DNA of 64,000 nucleotides from Serpula lacrymans var. lacrymans S7.9. Lineage: Eukaryota; Basidiomycota; Agaricomycetes; Boletales; Serpulaceae. Within the stretch, counting starts at the first letter, position 1; every line of letters starts with the position of its first letter. Made by a program: the position numbers and the translations under genes. The stretch is from positions 2,430,882-2,494,881 of the forward strand of contig NW_006763295.1 of assembly GCF_000218685.1 (NCBI RefSeq), in the 5' to 3' direction. Of the stretch, positions 50,569 through 62,306 are shown piece by piece. The notes below the pieces were generated by a model, which had not been told where the DNA came from, made no database searches, and saw only the letters and a list, made by a program, of their open reading frames with translations.

Positions 50569-53500
50569 ATGTCAGCACGTCAAAACAAAAAACGCAAGGG
50601 CAGAAACAACGTGAACAACCGTGAACGTACGGTCACCACCCTCACTGAAGATCCCAATACCTCCTTCCTGGTTCCAACTCCTAGCGAAGAACCAGCAGGC
50701 GCCAATCTGATGTCTTCTCCTTTTTCTGTTGCATCCTCATCTGGCGGCAATACCAACATATCTTCAAGCGGGTTCCAAATGCCAGGGAATTTTGGATATG
50801 GCTATAACTATATGGCACCTCTGCATGGTTCAGGTGTCCATCCTCAGCAGTCTCAACAGCAGTTCTACCAACAGCCGGCTGTTTTACCGCCCGGGAAAAA
50901 TGACCTTGAAATTCTCGAAAACCTAAAAAACATGATCAAGGAAGGACAACACGAATTTTACCGTGCTACTCCTCAGCCAGTTGCTCTAGCCAGTCTCTAC
51001 TTAGGTCCTCTTGCCGGACGTTCTCATGTGCCTCCTCACCCAGAGCAAGTCACTTCTGATTATCAGAGTTCGGGTCACAATCAGGGTCACTATGATGCAC
51101 GTCAACCAGGCGCTATGTCATCTGGCGAAGCTCCACCACCATCCTCGTTTTCCGCAGAATCTGGACGAAGACCTTCAAGTATCCAAGACAAAGATTCCTC
51201 TTGGGATGCTAGAAAACCAATTGCTACTTCTCCAGTGAGCGGACCTCAGTCTACAAATAATGTACATTGTTCTCCGAGTCGCAGTGCATTTGTCGCTCCA
51301 ACTAACCTTATTTAATCATTTTCAGACATCACAGGCACCAGGCAATCGATATCAACACAAGAATGATATTACTGTATCGGGTCCAGAGGCTAAACTCACA
51401 AGCGGTCGCAGTATCACAGACTTGAAGGCTCCCGATGATGATAAGGCCGCAATACGAGGGCGCGCAGACAGTATTTCCTCTCGTGCCCCTGTCGATGGAA
51501 GTTTCGGTCCTCAAACAGGTGATCAGCAACATCCCACGGCTGATAGGCCAGGTGAGTATACCGGACGTACGACACTCGATTCGTCACCAGTCAAGTCTGG
51601 TTATAATGGTAAAGACGAGCATCGTCCTCGGGATTCTACTTGGCCCCAGCGAGACGACGACAGGCGCCCACGATATGATGTAGAGCGATCTGCAGCCCCA
51701 CCAACCCGCCTGAGTAACAGTCTCGATAGCAGACAGCCAGGTGATTATCGTGGTCCCGCTCCAAAAGATCAGAGGTATATCGATAGGGATAGAGAGAGAG
51801 ATCGAGAGAGGGAACGTGACAGAGAAAGAGACTGGGAACGAGATAGAGACCGCGACAGACGCCCAAATTTCGGGTTCCATGGTAGAACGCATGCGCCGAG
51901 GCCACCTCCAGAACAGAGGCATTATGAACCACGTTATAATGATTTACCTCCTCGTCGTGATACAAGAGAAGACTTAGATGTAGATCGACGCCCACCGCCT
52001 GTGCGTCCTGACGATCGTGGCCCGCGTCCTGCACCAGACGACAGGCCACCTCGTCCACCGCCGGATGATCGAGTCAACCGCGGGCCTCTCCCCGATAATC
52101 GAGTAGGTCGTCCTTCTGTTGACGACCGTTCTGTAAGGCCTCCACCTGGGAATGATCGAGTTGCTGCTCCAAGTTCAGAGGACCGTACTGCTCGAATGCC
52201 CCCTGGTGGTCAACCCGCCGAAGAATCTCAAAGTGCGGTTCGTCCTGCCCTAGAAGAGCGTGGCCGTCCCGCCCCGACTCCTGAAGAGCGTCCTGTTCGA
52301 CCTCCTGTGCCTCTAGAAGAGAGAATTAGTCAAGCGCCTTCTCTTCAAGATCGACTCGATCAACCTCCCAATACCAGAACGGATACTCGGGTTACTCGCC
52401 AACCAAGTCTTGAAGAGCGCTTATCTCACGCTCCTGCCCCTGCCCCTGTTTCTGTACCTGTTCCCGCTCCTGCTGCAAATGATAGGCTTCCGCATTCAGA
52501 TGATCGTGCTGCTCGTCCTGTTACTGATCGTCCCCCTCCTCGCAACGGTCTCGCCGAAAGCTCGCGTCCTCTTCAGGATGAGCGGCCTCTACCTCCAGAT
52601 GTTCGTGGGCGTCCGCCTGCGAACGATAGATTTGTGCGGCCAGTAACTCCTCCGCAGGATCGTGCGCCACCTCGCCCTGGTTATGCCCCGCCACCTCGTT
52701 CTGCGTCAGTGGCTCGTGACGATTTCCGTGCTCCTAAAGCTTCTCCTACTACTGCCGACAGACCCGAAGCGCGTGATTATAGAACTACCAGAGAACTGTC
52801 GCGTGAGAGACCAGAATTGAGACCAGGGTATCGCCCCGAGCTCGACCGGGGCTTCAATGATGATAGACGACCTGACATGATGGATGTTGACGCCGCTGCT
52901 CGGTTTGCTGATCATCGCCCACCTTATCGACGTTTGACTCCTCCCCCTGTAGCTGATGCCCGTACTAGGGGTTACTATCCTCCTCCCTCACCTTCTCGTG
53001 CTGAACCTGCCTCTGCATATGATGTCGACGCCGACAGACGTTTCCCACCAGGTGATAGGCGTGACTGGCAGTTTGACAGGCGACGCGAATGGAGTCTGGC
53101 AGAGGAAGACAAATCTAGAAGCGCATGGCGTTCCTGGGACAGAACTATGGACCGAGACCGGTATGAGCGCGACGTGCCCCCTGTTAGGGGCAGTGGATGG
53201 GAAGCTCGCGAAGAACGTGACCGAAGACCATACTACCCTGGTTCTCCCCCATCGACACGGTCTGTTGACGGCTCACGTCCACTTAGCTCGCGATTAACCG
53301 AAGGTGGCTATCCTGGTCCAGGTGAGGAACGTGGTTATCCACCACGAGATTTAGAGCGCTCGCGATATCCTCCGCTGCCTCTTGCCACTTCTCCTCCACC
53401 TTTCTCTCGTGTAAGAGGACGTAGTCCCAGTCCTGTCAGACGAGGAGGTCCAGGGAATGCCATTTTGGGAAGGATTTCCCTACTGTGATATTCATCTTTG

Positions 53501-53894
53501 CATTACCCCCGATGTCTTGCATCAGATATATCAAGGTGTTGTTAAACATATCGTCTCATGGTGCCAAGATCTTATGGGTACAGAGGAACTGGCGGCGACC
53601 CCCCCTCCCAGCAGCGGTGGCAGCTTCTATGATTCAAGAGTGGGCCCGCCCACACAATTCAGTGCTGTAGGTCAACCTGGTGGCGGTCCACCGCTTGACA
53701 GAGACTATGCAGGTGCGAGGGATAGAACCTCTGATTTAGTTGCATATGGGTCATCCTCATATGACCGAGATGTGAGGCCCGCCAGATCGCCGCCACCATC
53801 GAGGATGCCTCCCCCGCCTCCGCCCTATGCCAGAAATTCGTACAACCCAAGAGACGATAGGAGGTATATGCCTCCGCCTCCCCGAACTAGTTAA
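50569..53894 (+). CDS. Arg/Pro-rich disordered protein interrupted by a transposon fragment
   Basis: Best model: exons 50569-51261, 51326-53447 and 53584-53894, phases matched, 1041 residues. The N-terminus has a nuclear-localisation-like patch (NKKRKGR). One helical block (NDLEILENLKNMIKEGQHEF) is the only ordered-looking part. Exon 2 carries an RD/RE dipeptide tract (about 51780-51860) and many DDR/EER-Pro repeats, then Arg/Asp/Pro-rich sequence ending SPSPVRRG. The last exon is Pro/Gly/Tyr-rich. The composition recalls RNA-processing factors, but no RRM or zinc finger is seen. Without removal of the third intron, translation stops at 53488. I do not recognise the family; nuclear RNA-related function is only inferred. 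Confidence 0.72.
51780..51862 (+). repeat. RD/RE dipeptide-coding tract
   Basis: About 27 codons of alternating Arg with Asp or Glu (DRERDRERERDRERD and similar), as found in SR-like or RS-related splicing proteins. Low-complexity DNA. Confidence 0.85.
53457..53594 (+). mobile_element. Fragment of a DDE transposase (Plavaka-like)
   Basis: The open frame MPFWEGFPYCDIHLCITPDV followed by LHQIYQGVVKHIVSWCQ matches, from memory, a conserved block of Agaricomycete DDE transposases (Plavaka/CACTA-like or related). No other part of such an element and no terminal repeats are seen next to it. It lies inside the Arg-rich gene in a different frame from exon 2. It appears to supply the 3' splice site (TACAG at 53583) that lets most of it be removed as an intron. 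Confidence 0.7.
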
Positions 53895-54358
53895 AATATA
53901 GTGGTAAGTTTTCCTGCTCTCTGAGACTACGTGGATTTCAAAAACCTTCATTCTAGTGATCATCTTTCATAGCATTTATAGCTTTTTTGATTTGAAAACC
54001 ATGCCAACATACTTTCCTTGATATTTTCCAAACGTGTCCAAAGCTTGCTTGAGATCTACAGTCAAACTTGATAAGAATTTTATGTAGGGTGAATAGCGCT
54101 GGCGTAGTAGTGCTTTGTATATGTAGATCCCTTGGAAAAGATATGGACAATATATATACAGATTGACTTTTTATGGAGGAGACTACTTCGGATTCGGCCT
54201 CTCGGAAGCGCCTGAGGCACATGAGTCGATTTGGAATCATGCCAAAAAACCCACACTGTTATCAACACCCGCATAGATCTCTGACACTCATCCATTTCTA
54301 CCTACTGCATTACTAGCATCTATCACAACTGCGTATCAAGTTTGAACTTATCAATCTC
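53895..54358. other. Intergenic region
   Basis: 464 bases between tandem plus genes. No supported ORF. Confidence 0.5.
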
Positions 54359-57300
54359 ATGCCTCATAGAGGGAGCAAGACTAATGATCGTGGTAGAGGC
54401 TTTCGAGGATCGCCTCGAGGAGGGCGAGGGCGCGGTCGAGGAGGAAGGGGGTTCAGAGGGGGCCTTGGGCCTATGGGTGGAGGACGAGGGCGAGGCCAGG
54501 GTATAGGCTTCATAGATGACATGGACTTCGTCGTCCAGGTTTGGCCAGATGAAGGTAGATACCATTCACTCTATTTCCGAGCTTCCCATTTTTCTTGGGA
54601 TATATAGGCAATGGCCTATCAAGGAGGGGCAACAGTCGCGGGCGGGGCATGCAAAGCCCCCATCCTCGCAACAATGTAGGCAACAGCGATAGAGGAAATA
54701 CGACGCCTCGCGGACGGGGGACGCCCAGAGGTAGAGCACGAGGATATGGGCGAGGGAGCTATCAAACCGATTCTTCGTATACTCCACGACGGGGAAAGGG
54801 TCCACGCTCTAATGTACCTCTCTCAAGACTATTAGAAAGGCCTCTCTTGAGACCTATTACATTCGTGCCTTCGGTATACACAAAAGTACTCTTTGAAGAA
54901 AAAGAGGATCTTCTTCAGTCTGTGCCCGAGAACGCAGGTGAGCATATCAACATATTTACTATGGAGTTTAGACTAAAGGTTGTCCAAAGACCCTATAGGG
55001 CAAAACGATGTTCCTACTGCTGATCGTGTCGCTCGTGTTTTCAGCGGCAATTTCCCCTCACAGCAAGACCCATCATCTGACAACGAGTCTGATCATGATG
55101 AAAACGAGGGGCGACTGGAGGAAATTAACTTTGAAGACATGCAGAAAATACGCGACGAAGTAGAAGCTACAGCTTCTGCCATTGCGGACCCATCAGATAT
55201 GATATCTATTGAAGAGCGTTTTACGGGATTCTACGTGGACCCAAAAACTGGTATATCTCCTCCTCGGCGCACAGAAAACAATTATCATGTTGACGCCAGA
55301 GAGGCTCAAGGAGAAGTCGACGAGGACTCCATCAACGAAATTGGAGATTACCAAATTCTCTTTCCTAGCCATGCCGTAGAGACCTCAATAACTATCGAAG
55401 AGAGCCATGCCAGCATAAAAGAAGATCAAGAACACAAAATTACTACGGAAACGCAAAGTGAAGTCAACCAACTGGGTGGACGAAGAACGTCCGGCTTCAG
55501 TTCTCAGACAATCGTCGCTATTTCCGGCGACAACATGTCCTCTGTTGTTAATCTTCAGGCGAGGGACACGGTGGACAGAGACGAAAACGGCACCCCGTTA
55601 TTTTTTATTGATACTGAGCGATCCTATATGGATACAAGTAATAGAGAATCAATCACAGGGGATCGCGTATTCTCTGGCGCACCACTGGGCGAACCGGATG
55701 AAGAGATCGTATACGTGGCTCCTCACCCACGATCTGGGAAGATTGCGACCGTCCCTAGTGAACCTGTGCTACCTCTATCTTCCACATCAATCCTCACTGG
55801 CACCACTAACACAGCGACTCATGAGTCTTCTGCGATGGATGGGCAGTTTTCCACCACCAGCATCAGAGAACAATCAGGTGAACCTGCATTCTCCTCAGTG
55901 TCGTTTTCTTTTGCGTCTCCTTCCCCCAAGAAACAGCCACATCATCGCCCGATTTTTTCAGAAGATGGGCGCTCTAAGGCAAAGGCTAAAGCTCGAAAGA
56001 AGGAAGCACGTGTTGCACGAAGGCGGATGGAACGACAGGCGATGTTTGGCTCTTTTGGTGCCATACTTTCGGAAGAACGCTTAAGGGACGAGGACTGGAA
56101 AGGGAAGGGCAAGGATCCAAAGTGGGAGCAAAGGCGGAGAGGGGACTCAGATATTGATTGGGGCGATGGTGACGATGACGAGGATGCGAACGAGGAAATG
56201 GCAGATGCTGTGGACGAAATCTCAAGTGGGCTGGGCGGTATGGACATTGACCCCGACATAGGCATGGATATACCGGCCATGAAGGGCTTTATTCACAGTA
56301 TGAGCTCACATGGGGGCATGCATACTACTATGGACGACATTGCGGACGAGGAACGAATGAGGCAGGAGGATGAGGAGGAGCAGGAATCCGATAGTCACGG
56401 CAGTGAAAGTGACACTGAGGATGATGGCGACATTAGTGATAGCGAAGAACAGGAAATGGTCTTTGCAGTGGAAGAAGAAATCATGATTGCCGAAGCTGAT
56501 GGAGAGGATTTCCAGGAGGATGTAAAGAGCCAGGATGAAGTCTCAGAAGAGGACAATTCCTCGGATGATGATGACCAGAGCCCGAAGTCAGGGTTCCAAG
56601 CAAGGCTGAAAAGATTGCACGATAAAGCCAGAGTAAGAAAGACTGCTGATTATAACCCAGAATCTGAGGTAGAATCATCCGACGAGGATCCTCCTTGGAC
56701 TCGAGCGGACGGTGACAATAGATACATTGCTCACATTGAGGTATGTCGGTGGCATCCTTCTCAGCTTTTCCTGAACATGGCTTTTCGTTTTTCAGGCTAT
56801 GTTAGAAGAGAATAGCCATATTATCAATGGTCATGACCGTAAGGAACGCAAAGCTCTATTCCGTGCCATCGAGGAAGGGACATTAGATGATTTCTATGAA
56901 ACCGATGATGGTTTTCATACGACTCCATCCAGTGCGTTTATTTAACATGAACGGCTTTGGCATCTCATTGGCAATCTTCCCTCAACAGAACGAAACAAGC
57001 AAAAGAAGAAAAGTATTCCTATCGAACTACAATCTCAATGGGAAAAAGACCGTTTGAAGAAGGCCGAGTACAAACGCATGCGCAATGAAGCTCGTCTTCT
57101 GGCCGCCATGGACCCCTTGACTCCTAAAAAAGGTGGCAAGAAAGGACGCAAGGCGTCGTTGGCAGCTGCCCTACTCGACGATGCAATGCCAAACAAAGTC
57201 GTGGATCTCGTTTCTCTCGATCGGCAAATTAGACGATTCATAGCCGACCTTGGGGGGAGACAAGAAATGGTCCTTCCCCCCATGGACAAGTCTTCGAGAA

Positions 57301-57770
57301 AGGTTGTCCACGAGCTTGCAAATGCTTTCAATCTGAAAAGCATGAGTAAAGGGAGGGGGAAACACAGGTATACTACGTTGATTAAGACTACGAGGACGGG
57401 TATCAATGTCAGAGAAGGTAAAATTCGAGGTATACTTCGCAGGACAGGTGGGGGTCGCTTCGACCGCCCCGATGACCGTGGAAGCGGCAAGGGTAAAGGG
57501 ACAGATAGAGCACAGGCGCCCAGACATAGAGACGGCGATGAGGTTGGCAAGGTAAGCAACCAATGTACTCTGATGGATTTGTCCTTGTGATTTTAGGAGG
57601 TATTATTCCAGGCCGCTCCTAAAATAGGAGAAAATAACATCGGTTTTAAGATGTTAGCTTCTATGGGATGGTCTGAAGGAGAGAGAATTGGAGTATCTTC
57701 ATTTGGGCTTCATGCCCCCTTGACAGCTGTCATAAAAAACACCAAGTCTGGGCTAGGTGCAACACGATAA
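54359..57770 (+). CDS. SQS1: R3H and G-patch protein SQS1
   Basis: A nuclear/nucleolar activator of the DEAH helicase Prp43, acting in splicing and ribosome maturation. Six exons (54359-54554, 54608-54937, 54990-56740, 56796-56931, 56989-57551, 57612-57770) give 1044 residues. The N-terminus is an RGG-rich block. The middle is long and acidic (Asp/Glu runs near 56150-56580). The R3H domain is LDRQIRRFIADLGGRQEMVL followed by KVVHELANAFNLKSMSKG. The C-terminal G-patch is IGFKMLASMGWSEGERIG and ends GLGATR. Domain order and low-complexity N-terminus match SQS1. In the middle a KKEARVARRRMERQAMFG helix is a basic patch. Confidence 0.93.
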
Positions 57771-58307
57771 TCGGATGGTCCGTGTACATGTTGTGTTGAT
57801 GGAGCATCACGATTACGATTTGCTCACAATAACAAGGTATTATGTGAATGAATAGGCTACAATGTATCGTTGAGAGTACAGTTTTTTGATTATTATAAAG
57901 TCATTTTTTTGGTCCAATTGGGGAGAGATTGTCCATATGTCATAACGTATAATAGTTAACTCTATAAATGCAATGCAAGTGATTCTGTGCCAACTAATGT
58001 CCTGAGAACGATGGCCGTGTGTCAGACACCTCCACCTATTTACCAGCGGCGTGATACATCGAGTGTCTCGCGCTGTTCCTATCACCGTAGTGACCAGGCT
58101 TGCTTGGTTCCAGTGGTAGAGGGCGAGCAGCGGGGGAATTCCGAGGTGGGTGTTGGCGGAGGGAACATGTACGCAGTGCAAATATTATCTCCGTGGTGTG
58201 CGTATTTTAGTACATAAGTATAGTTAGAGGTAGTGTATATCTGGGGAGCATCGTGCCGCATTAGTAACTAAATGCCTCTGGACATGCCACGTTTAACGCA
58301 CGGGTGG
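57771..58307. other. Convergent 3' intergenic region
   Basis: 537 bases between convergent genes. No supported ORF. Confidence 0.5.
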
Positions 58308-58647
58308 TCAAACGAACATACAGTTGCCAGAAACTAGTAGGTAGCACCAGCGTGACAACATTGCCAGAAGGAACAGAGAGAAGAATATGACAAACGGTGT
58401 CCATAGGCTTTCCACCCATGATGTAGCATTCCCTGCCGCTTTGTATTAGATAGAGTGGATTGTGTGAAGTAGTAAACTCACTTGTGATATTTGAGGGTTG
58501 CTCACTCATCAGCCTGATATCAACATTGAGAGCATAGACGACAATGCTGCCGATATCAACATTGGAAGCATAAATGACGATGCCGCCAATATCAACGAAG
58601 TTGCCTTCGCTCGCGTCGACATCGTAGGCATTATTGAAATGAGGCAT
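58308..58647 (-). CDS. Small putative membrane peptide with repeated NVDIG motif
   Basis: Two exons (58647-58482, 58438-58308) give 98 residues. The first exon starts HFNNAYDVDASEGNFVDIGG and then repeats a beta-like unit (IVIYASNVDIGS, IVVYALNVDIR). After the intron (GTGAGT donor, AAAG acceptor) comes a strong membrane helix (TPFVIFFSLFLLAML). The unspliced frame gives a different hydrophilic end, so the model depends on this intron. The FNN/GNF-DIGG style is common in Agaricomycete low-complexity and NLR-linked proteins, but I cannot name a family. Confidence 0.42.
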
Positions 58648-59878
58648 TGTTGTATATTGCTTGTATTTTGATATGTAGAATCAGCAACCAGTATTTTTTC
58701 AACTGTTTCTATATTCATGAGAAAACACTGAGCGTTGATGTTCGATTGCAGGATTGTTGACTCTCACCGATATAAAACTTGAGGGAATCCACACTTGATT
58801 CGAGATAGCGCAGAGAACACTAGGGGGAGCTACGACAACAAGTGTCATAGAACGTCCGAGTCGACATTTAAAAGCTGCTAGTACGCAGCCAGCCTGCAAC
58901 CGTACACTTAATCTATTGTGATACCTCATGAAGAGAGATGTGACACTGCCACTCCTTGCATGAGGCGGAGCACGCCTCTTGCAACCCCATATCCATACCC
59001 CAATGAAAGAAAAAATAATTTGAGGCCTGTTTCTCTTGAACCTGTCACTAAGTATGAGATGAGCCTTTGACTGCGAGCACGAGGTCCGTCAAAGGGAGAT
59101 GGGATGCGTGACTGAACAGCAAGTGTTTAGTATCATAATTCAATATCCGAATCTCTGATGCTCGACGCCATGATCCACTGCTGGTGTTAACGCGTGGTCG
59201 ATCTGCGGAAAAGTGCCACGCCAAAACTGCTATTATATGGAAAGCGGGGCACTCAAGGCCCTCGGTTAATGGACTACGATAACACACCAGTGGATCATGT
59301 CAAGCATCGGATATTCGGATATTAAATTATGACGTTAATAAACACTTTGCTCTTCAGCCATCTCGACCTCGTGCTGGCTCATCCCACACTTGGGATGGGC
59401 AGGGTGTGAGAGGAAAGGTATCGAAAGACTGACGATCATGTCAAACATTCACAAGAATAGTATTTCTCAACTTGCCGATACTCGTTGCACTTTCAAAGTA
59501 CCACCGGGGGGATCTGATATTCTTGGCAGAGAATGAGGTTTGTGCAGATTGTTTTTACTCAGGCTGACGTCGAACGTTTACTGGTGTTCGAGGTCCTGCA
59601 TACCAAAAATAGGAAATTAGTTCCTAACCGAAGGCTTGAGTGTCCTGCTTTCCAAACTCATCTGTTGTGGGTATTATGCAACCACGAAAACTAGTACTTC
59701 AGCGTGAATAAAGGCACCAGGCATGTCCCTGCAATCCATACGGAAAACTCGAGACTGGGATTAAACCAAGCACGCAGCTGTCGGTATCATGATGGCGGAG
59801 TCGATTTGAGCGTGTAAACACTATGGTACATTGTGCAGATGTAAGGTAATGTAGACATGGCTGTTCTTCACAGGTCTG
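58648..59878. other. Intergenic region, no supported gene
   Basis: 1.2 kb. Minus ORFs of about 75-80 codons lack motifs. Confidence 0.45.
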
Positions 59879-60692
59879 TTAGTCCAGAATGGCGTACTTG
59901 TTAATCTCTTCAACTATGCCACTCCAGCGTCCGCCATGCCAAGACTTCAGCTCCTCCCACTGATCCTTATCAAAGACAACACTGAAGCTTCTCATCCATG
60001 CACCTACAATGATATCGGCATATGAGAACGTATCTCCCATAATCCATTTACCACCGCTCTTTGAATACCACCCATCAATGACCCCAAGAGCAGCCTTAGT
60101 ATTTTTCCAGCCCTCCTCTCGTTTTCGGCCTACGGGTGAAATATCCTCCCACTTGGTGCCAAACCTCTCTTCAGCCTGCTTCCTAAAATACTCCTCGTTT
60201 TTGGGATAAAACTTGGAGCCGACTAAGATGACCAGTGTCGGGAATATAGGGCCTGTGGCGTTTATGAAAGCAGATTCAAAGACGCTGATGAGGGCTTTGG
60301 CATTGGAGGGGAAGACGGTGGGTTTGGATGGATATGTCTCCTCGAGATATTCTGCGATGGCGAAAGAGTCGGAGACAACGGCACCCGTGGAAGGGTCCTG
60401 GATAGTAGGGACAGTGTAGAAACCGCTTCCGTCAGGTTTGTGCCCGGTGGGTTTGGCTCCGATGGCCTTCATCCGCTCTTCGATATCCTGTGCTTCAACC
60501 CAGATGGATTTGAAGGCCAAGCCTTTGTAGGCAAGCGTGTACCTACGATAGCGAACGTGTGAGTCAGACGTGTTCACTGGATAGAAACGACAAGATTAAC
60601 TGGGAAGCTCACCTTGCTTTCAATACGTTTCCAGATAGTGCTTTTCCTGGCGCTTGGGTCGGAATATCGTATAAAACGATTGGTTGGGACAT
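59879..60692 (-). CDS. Glutathione transferase, GSTFuA-like
   Basis: Cytosolic detoxification enzyme that binds or conjugates glutathione. Two exons (60692-60613, 60542-59879) give 247 residues. The thioredoxin-like N-domain has LYDIPTQAPGKALSGNVLKA, YTLAYKGLAFKSIWVE, TVPTIQDPSTGAVVSDSFAI and AEYLEETYPS, the cis-Pro and Ser-Asp glutathione-binding motifs. The helical C-domain follows, with FSYADIIVGAWMR containing the conserved Asp cap. The pattern is that of the basidiomycete GSTFuA class, many of whose members bind wood-derived compounds. The ATG start gives the usual N-terminus. Confidence 0.92.
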
Positions 60693-61644
60693 GATGTAAA
60701 AAATATGGTGTTGATTGTTTGATGAAGTGGGTGTCGATTGTCCAATGCAGAGTACGCCTTAAATATGTTTAGCTTGACCGAACCTTTCACGCGAAGAAGG
60801 TAAGAGCCTGTACAGCAAAACCATGTGAAGTTTCCTTCATAGGTAACTGCGTGATATTACAGGTTATATGATTGAACGCCGTGTGGCAAGATAAGACATG
60901 TTACTGTAGTGTAGAAGAATGAGATTGGTATGGTGGCAACATAGGCTGGCCTTTTGGCTATCCGCAGGTCTGGATACTTCGTGCGGTTCTACATCTTCAA
61001 GCACACCAACTTGGAGTATCCGCAACCAGGAATTTTTCCAGTGTAAGTCCCTAATTTGACCAAAGGAAGCAAATAGTTCGTGCTAACACGACATCACGCC
61101 TTTGCCTCATCGGCTTGTCCGTATGTCCCGCGAGGATTATCGCAAGCAAGTTCTAGGCATGCCAGATCCGGTGACTCCTTGGTTCCTTAACGACTACATG
61201 CTGACATCAGTGACTGATAGTGTCCATTGGATGACGACTTACTTAGCTACTAGACTATCCCGATATGTCAAGTTTAGAGGAGCTGAAATATCAATTAGTA
61301 TTAGCTGGCTGACTGTGTCAGTCTACTCGGGTTGGAATGGTCATCCGCGCAAAGCAGTGAGATACATGGATTTCTGATCTACACAACGGCAGACTATACG
61401 CGCAATATAGTACTATGTTCTTCTAGAGACGTCTACCATCAAGACGACGGGTGTGTCTTGTCTTGTTTGTGGCTGCCAGTGTGATGGAAACATAGGTAAG
61501 GTAATCTGGCGCAACCTGTTATCTTTTCGACCTGGGCCGCTCTGGAGAAGACGAATGAATGCGACATCCTCTGGGGAAACTATGAGAAATGCATTTACGA
61601 TATAATCTGTGCGAAAGAGCGATGCTTACTAGTGGAAGAGACTA
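60693..61644. other. Intergenic region, no supported gene
   Basis: 952 bases. A 91-codon plus ORF (61102-61377) lacks motifs. Confidence 0.45.
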
Positions 61645-61975
61645 TCAAGAAGAGTCCTGTCTAGTTGCCTCGAGATTATACTGGACATTCTTGCGATACT
61701 TGCTCGCCAAATCGGCAGCAATCTTGACAGAAGAGTTGGCTCTGAGAATCTCCTAAGAATTTGATATGCATTATATTTTAGTTGCGCCCATATATGCGAT
61801 ATCTGACAATACGCGAGTACCTCCACACAATGGTTAAGCTCGACGATCATTTCTGTGCAAACGGACTAGGTTGGTCATCATTATGGTCATATATCGAGCT
61901 GGAGTCTATACACACTGCATTCTTAAGAATCCGCTCGAGCAACACGGCCTGACGCTCTGCATGAGGGTTCTCCAT
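61645..61975 (-). CDS. DAD4: DASH complex subunit DAD4
   Basis: A kinetochore/spindle protein of the fungal DASH (Dam1) ring, which couples chromosomes to microtubules. Three exons (61975-61916, 61865-61821, 61752-61645) give 70 residues, the usual family size. MENPHAERQAVLLERILKN, EMIVELNHCVEEI and KYRKNVQYNLEATRQ are characteristic of DAD4. The acceptor of intron 1 was chosen by phase (ACCTAG at 61866); the alternative CACAG acceptor would create a stop. No single exon exceeds 36 codons, so ORF-based searches miss it. It is head to head with SEA4. Confidence 0.92.
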
Positions 61976-62306
61976 CGCGAGGATAGTGCGAGTGGTCGAT
62001 AAAGAAAGGGCGGAATGGCCACAGACGCGTCGCGGCCCAGTTTAGGGCAGGATTTCATTTTGGCAAACTGGTTCAAGCTAATTGGGCAGCGATGCTTTGC
62101 TGTCCGGAAGAGGATCCGGACCAGTTTGATTTTGCTGGACTCCGTACCCTTTGCGCATATCTCTGCAGCTCATTTCTCTTATCCATATCCATTGCCTATG
62201 GATATAGCTGAGCCATGAATATCTGCTTCCTCTGATAAGATACTATATCACCATCCTCTGGTTTCCTTATACTCGCCATTCTCTAGGTAATTTTAATTGA
62301 ACTACC
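61976..62306. promoter_or_regulatory. Divergent promoter of DAD4 and SEA4
   Basis: 331 bases between two divergent start codons. No further motif identified. Confidence 0.5.

Noticed and set aside
58261..58437. Hydrophilic C-terminus of the unspliced minus ORF at 58261-58647
   Set aside because: The intron with a perfect GTGAGT donor and an AAAG acceptor changes frame and yields a membrane helix. The unspliced version lacks this feature, though it is not excluded.
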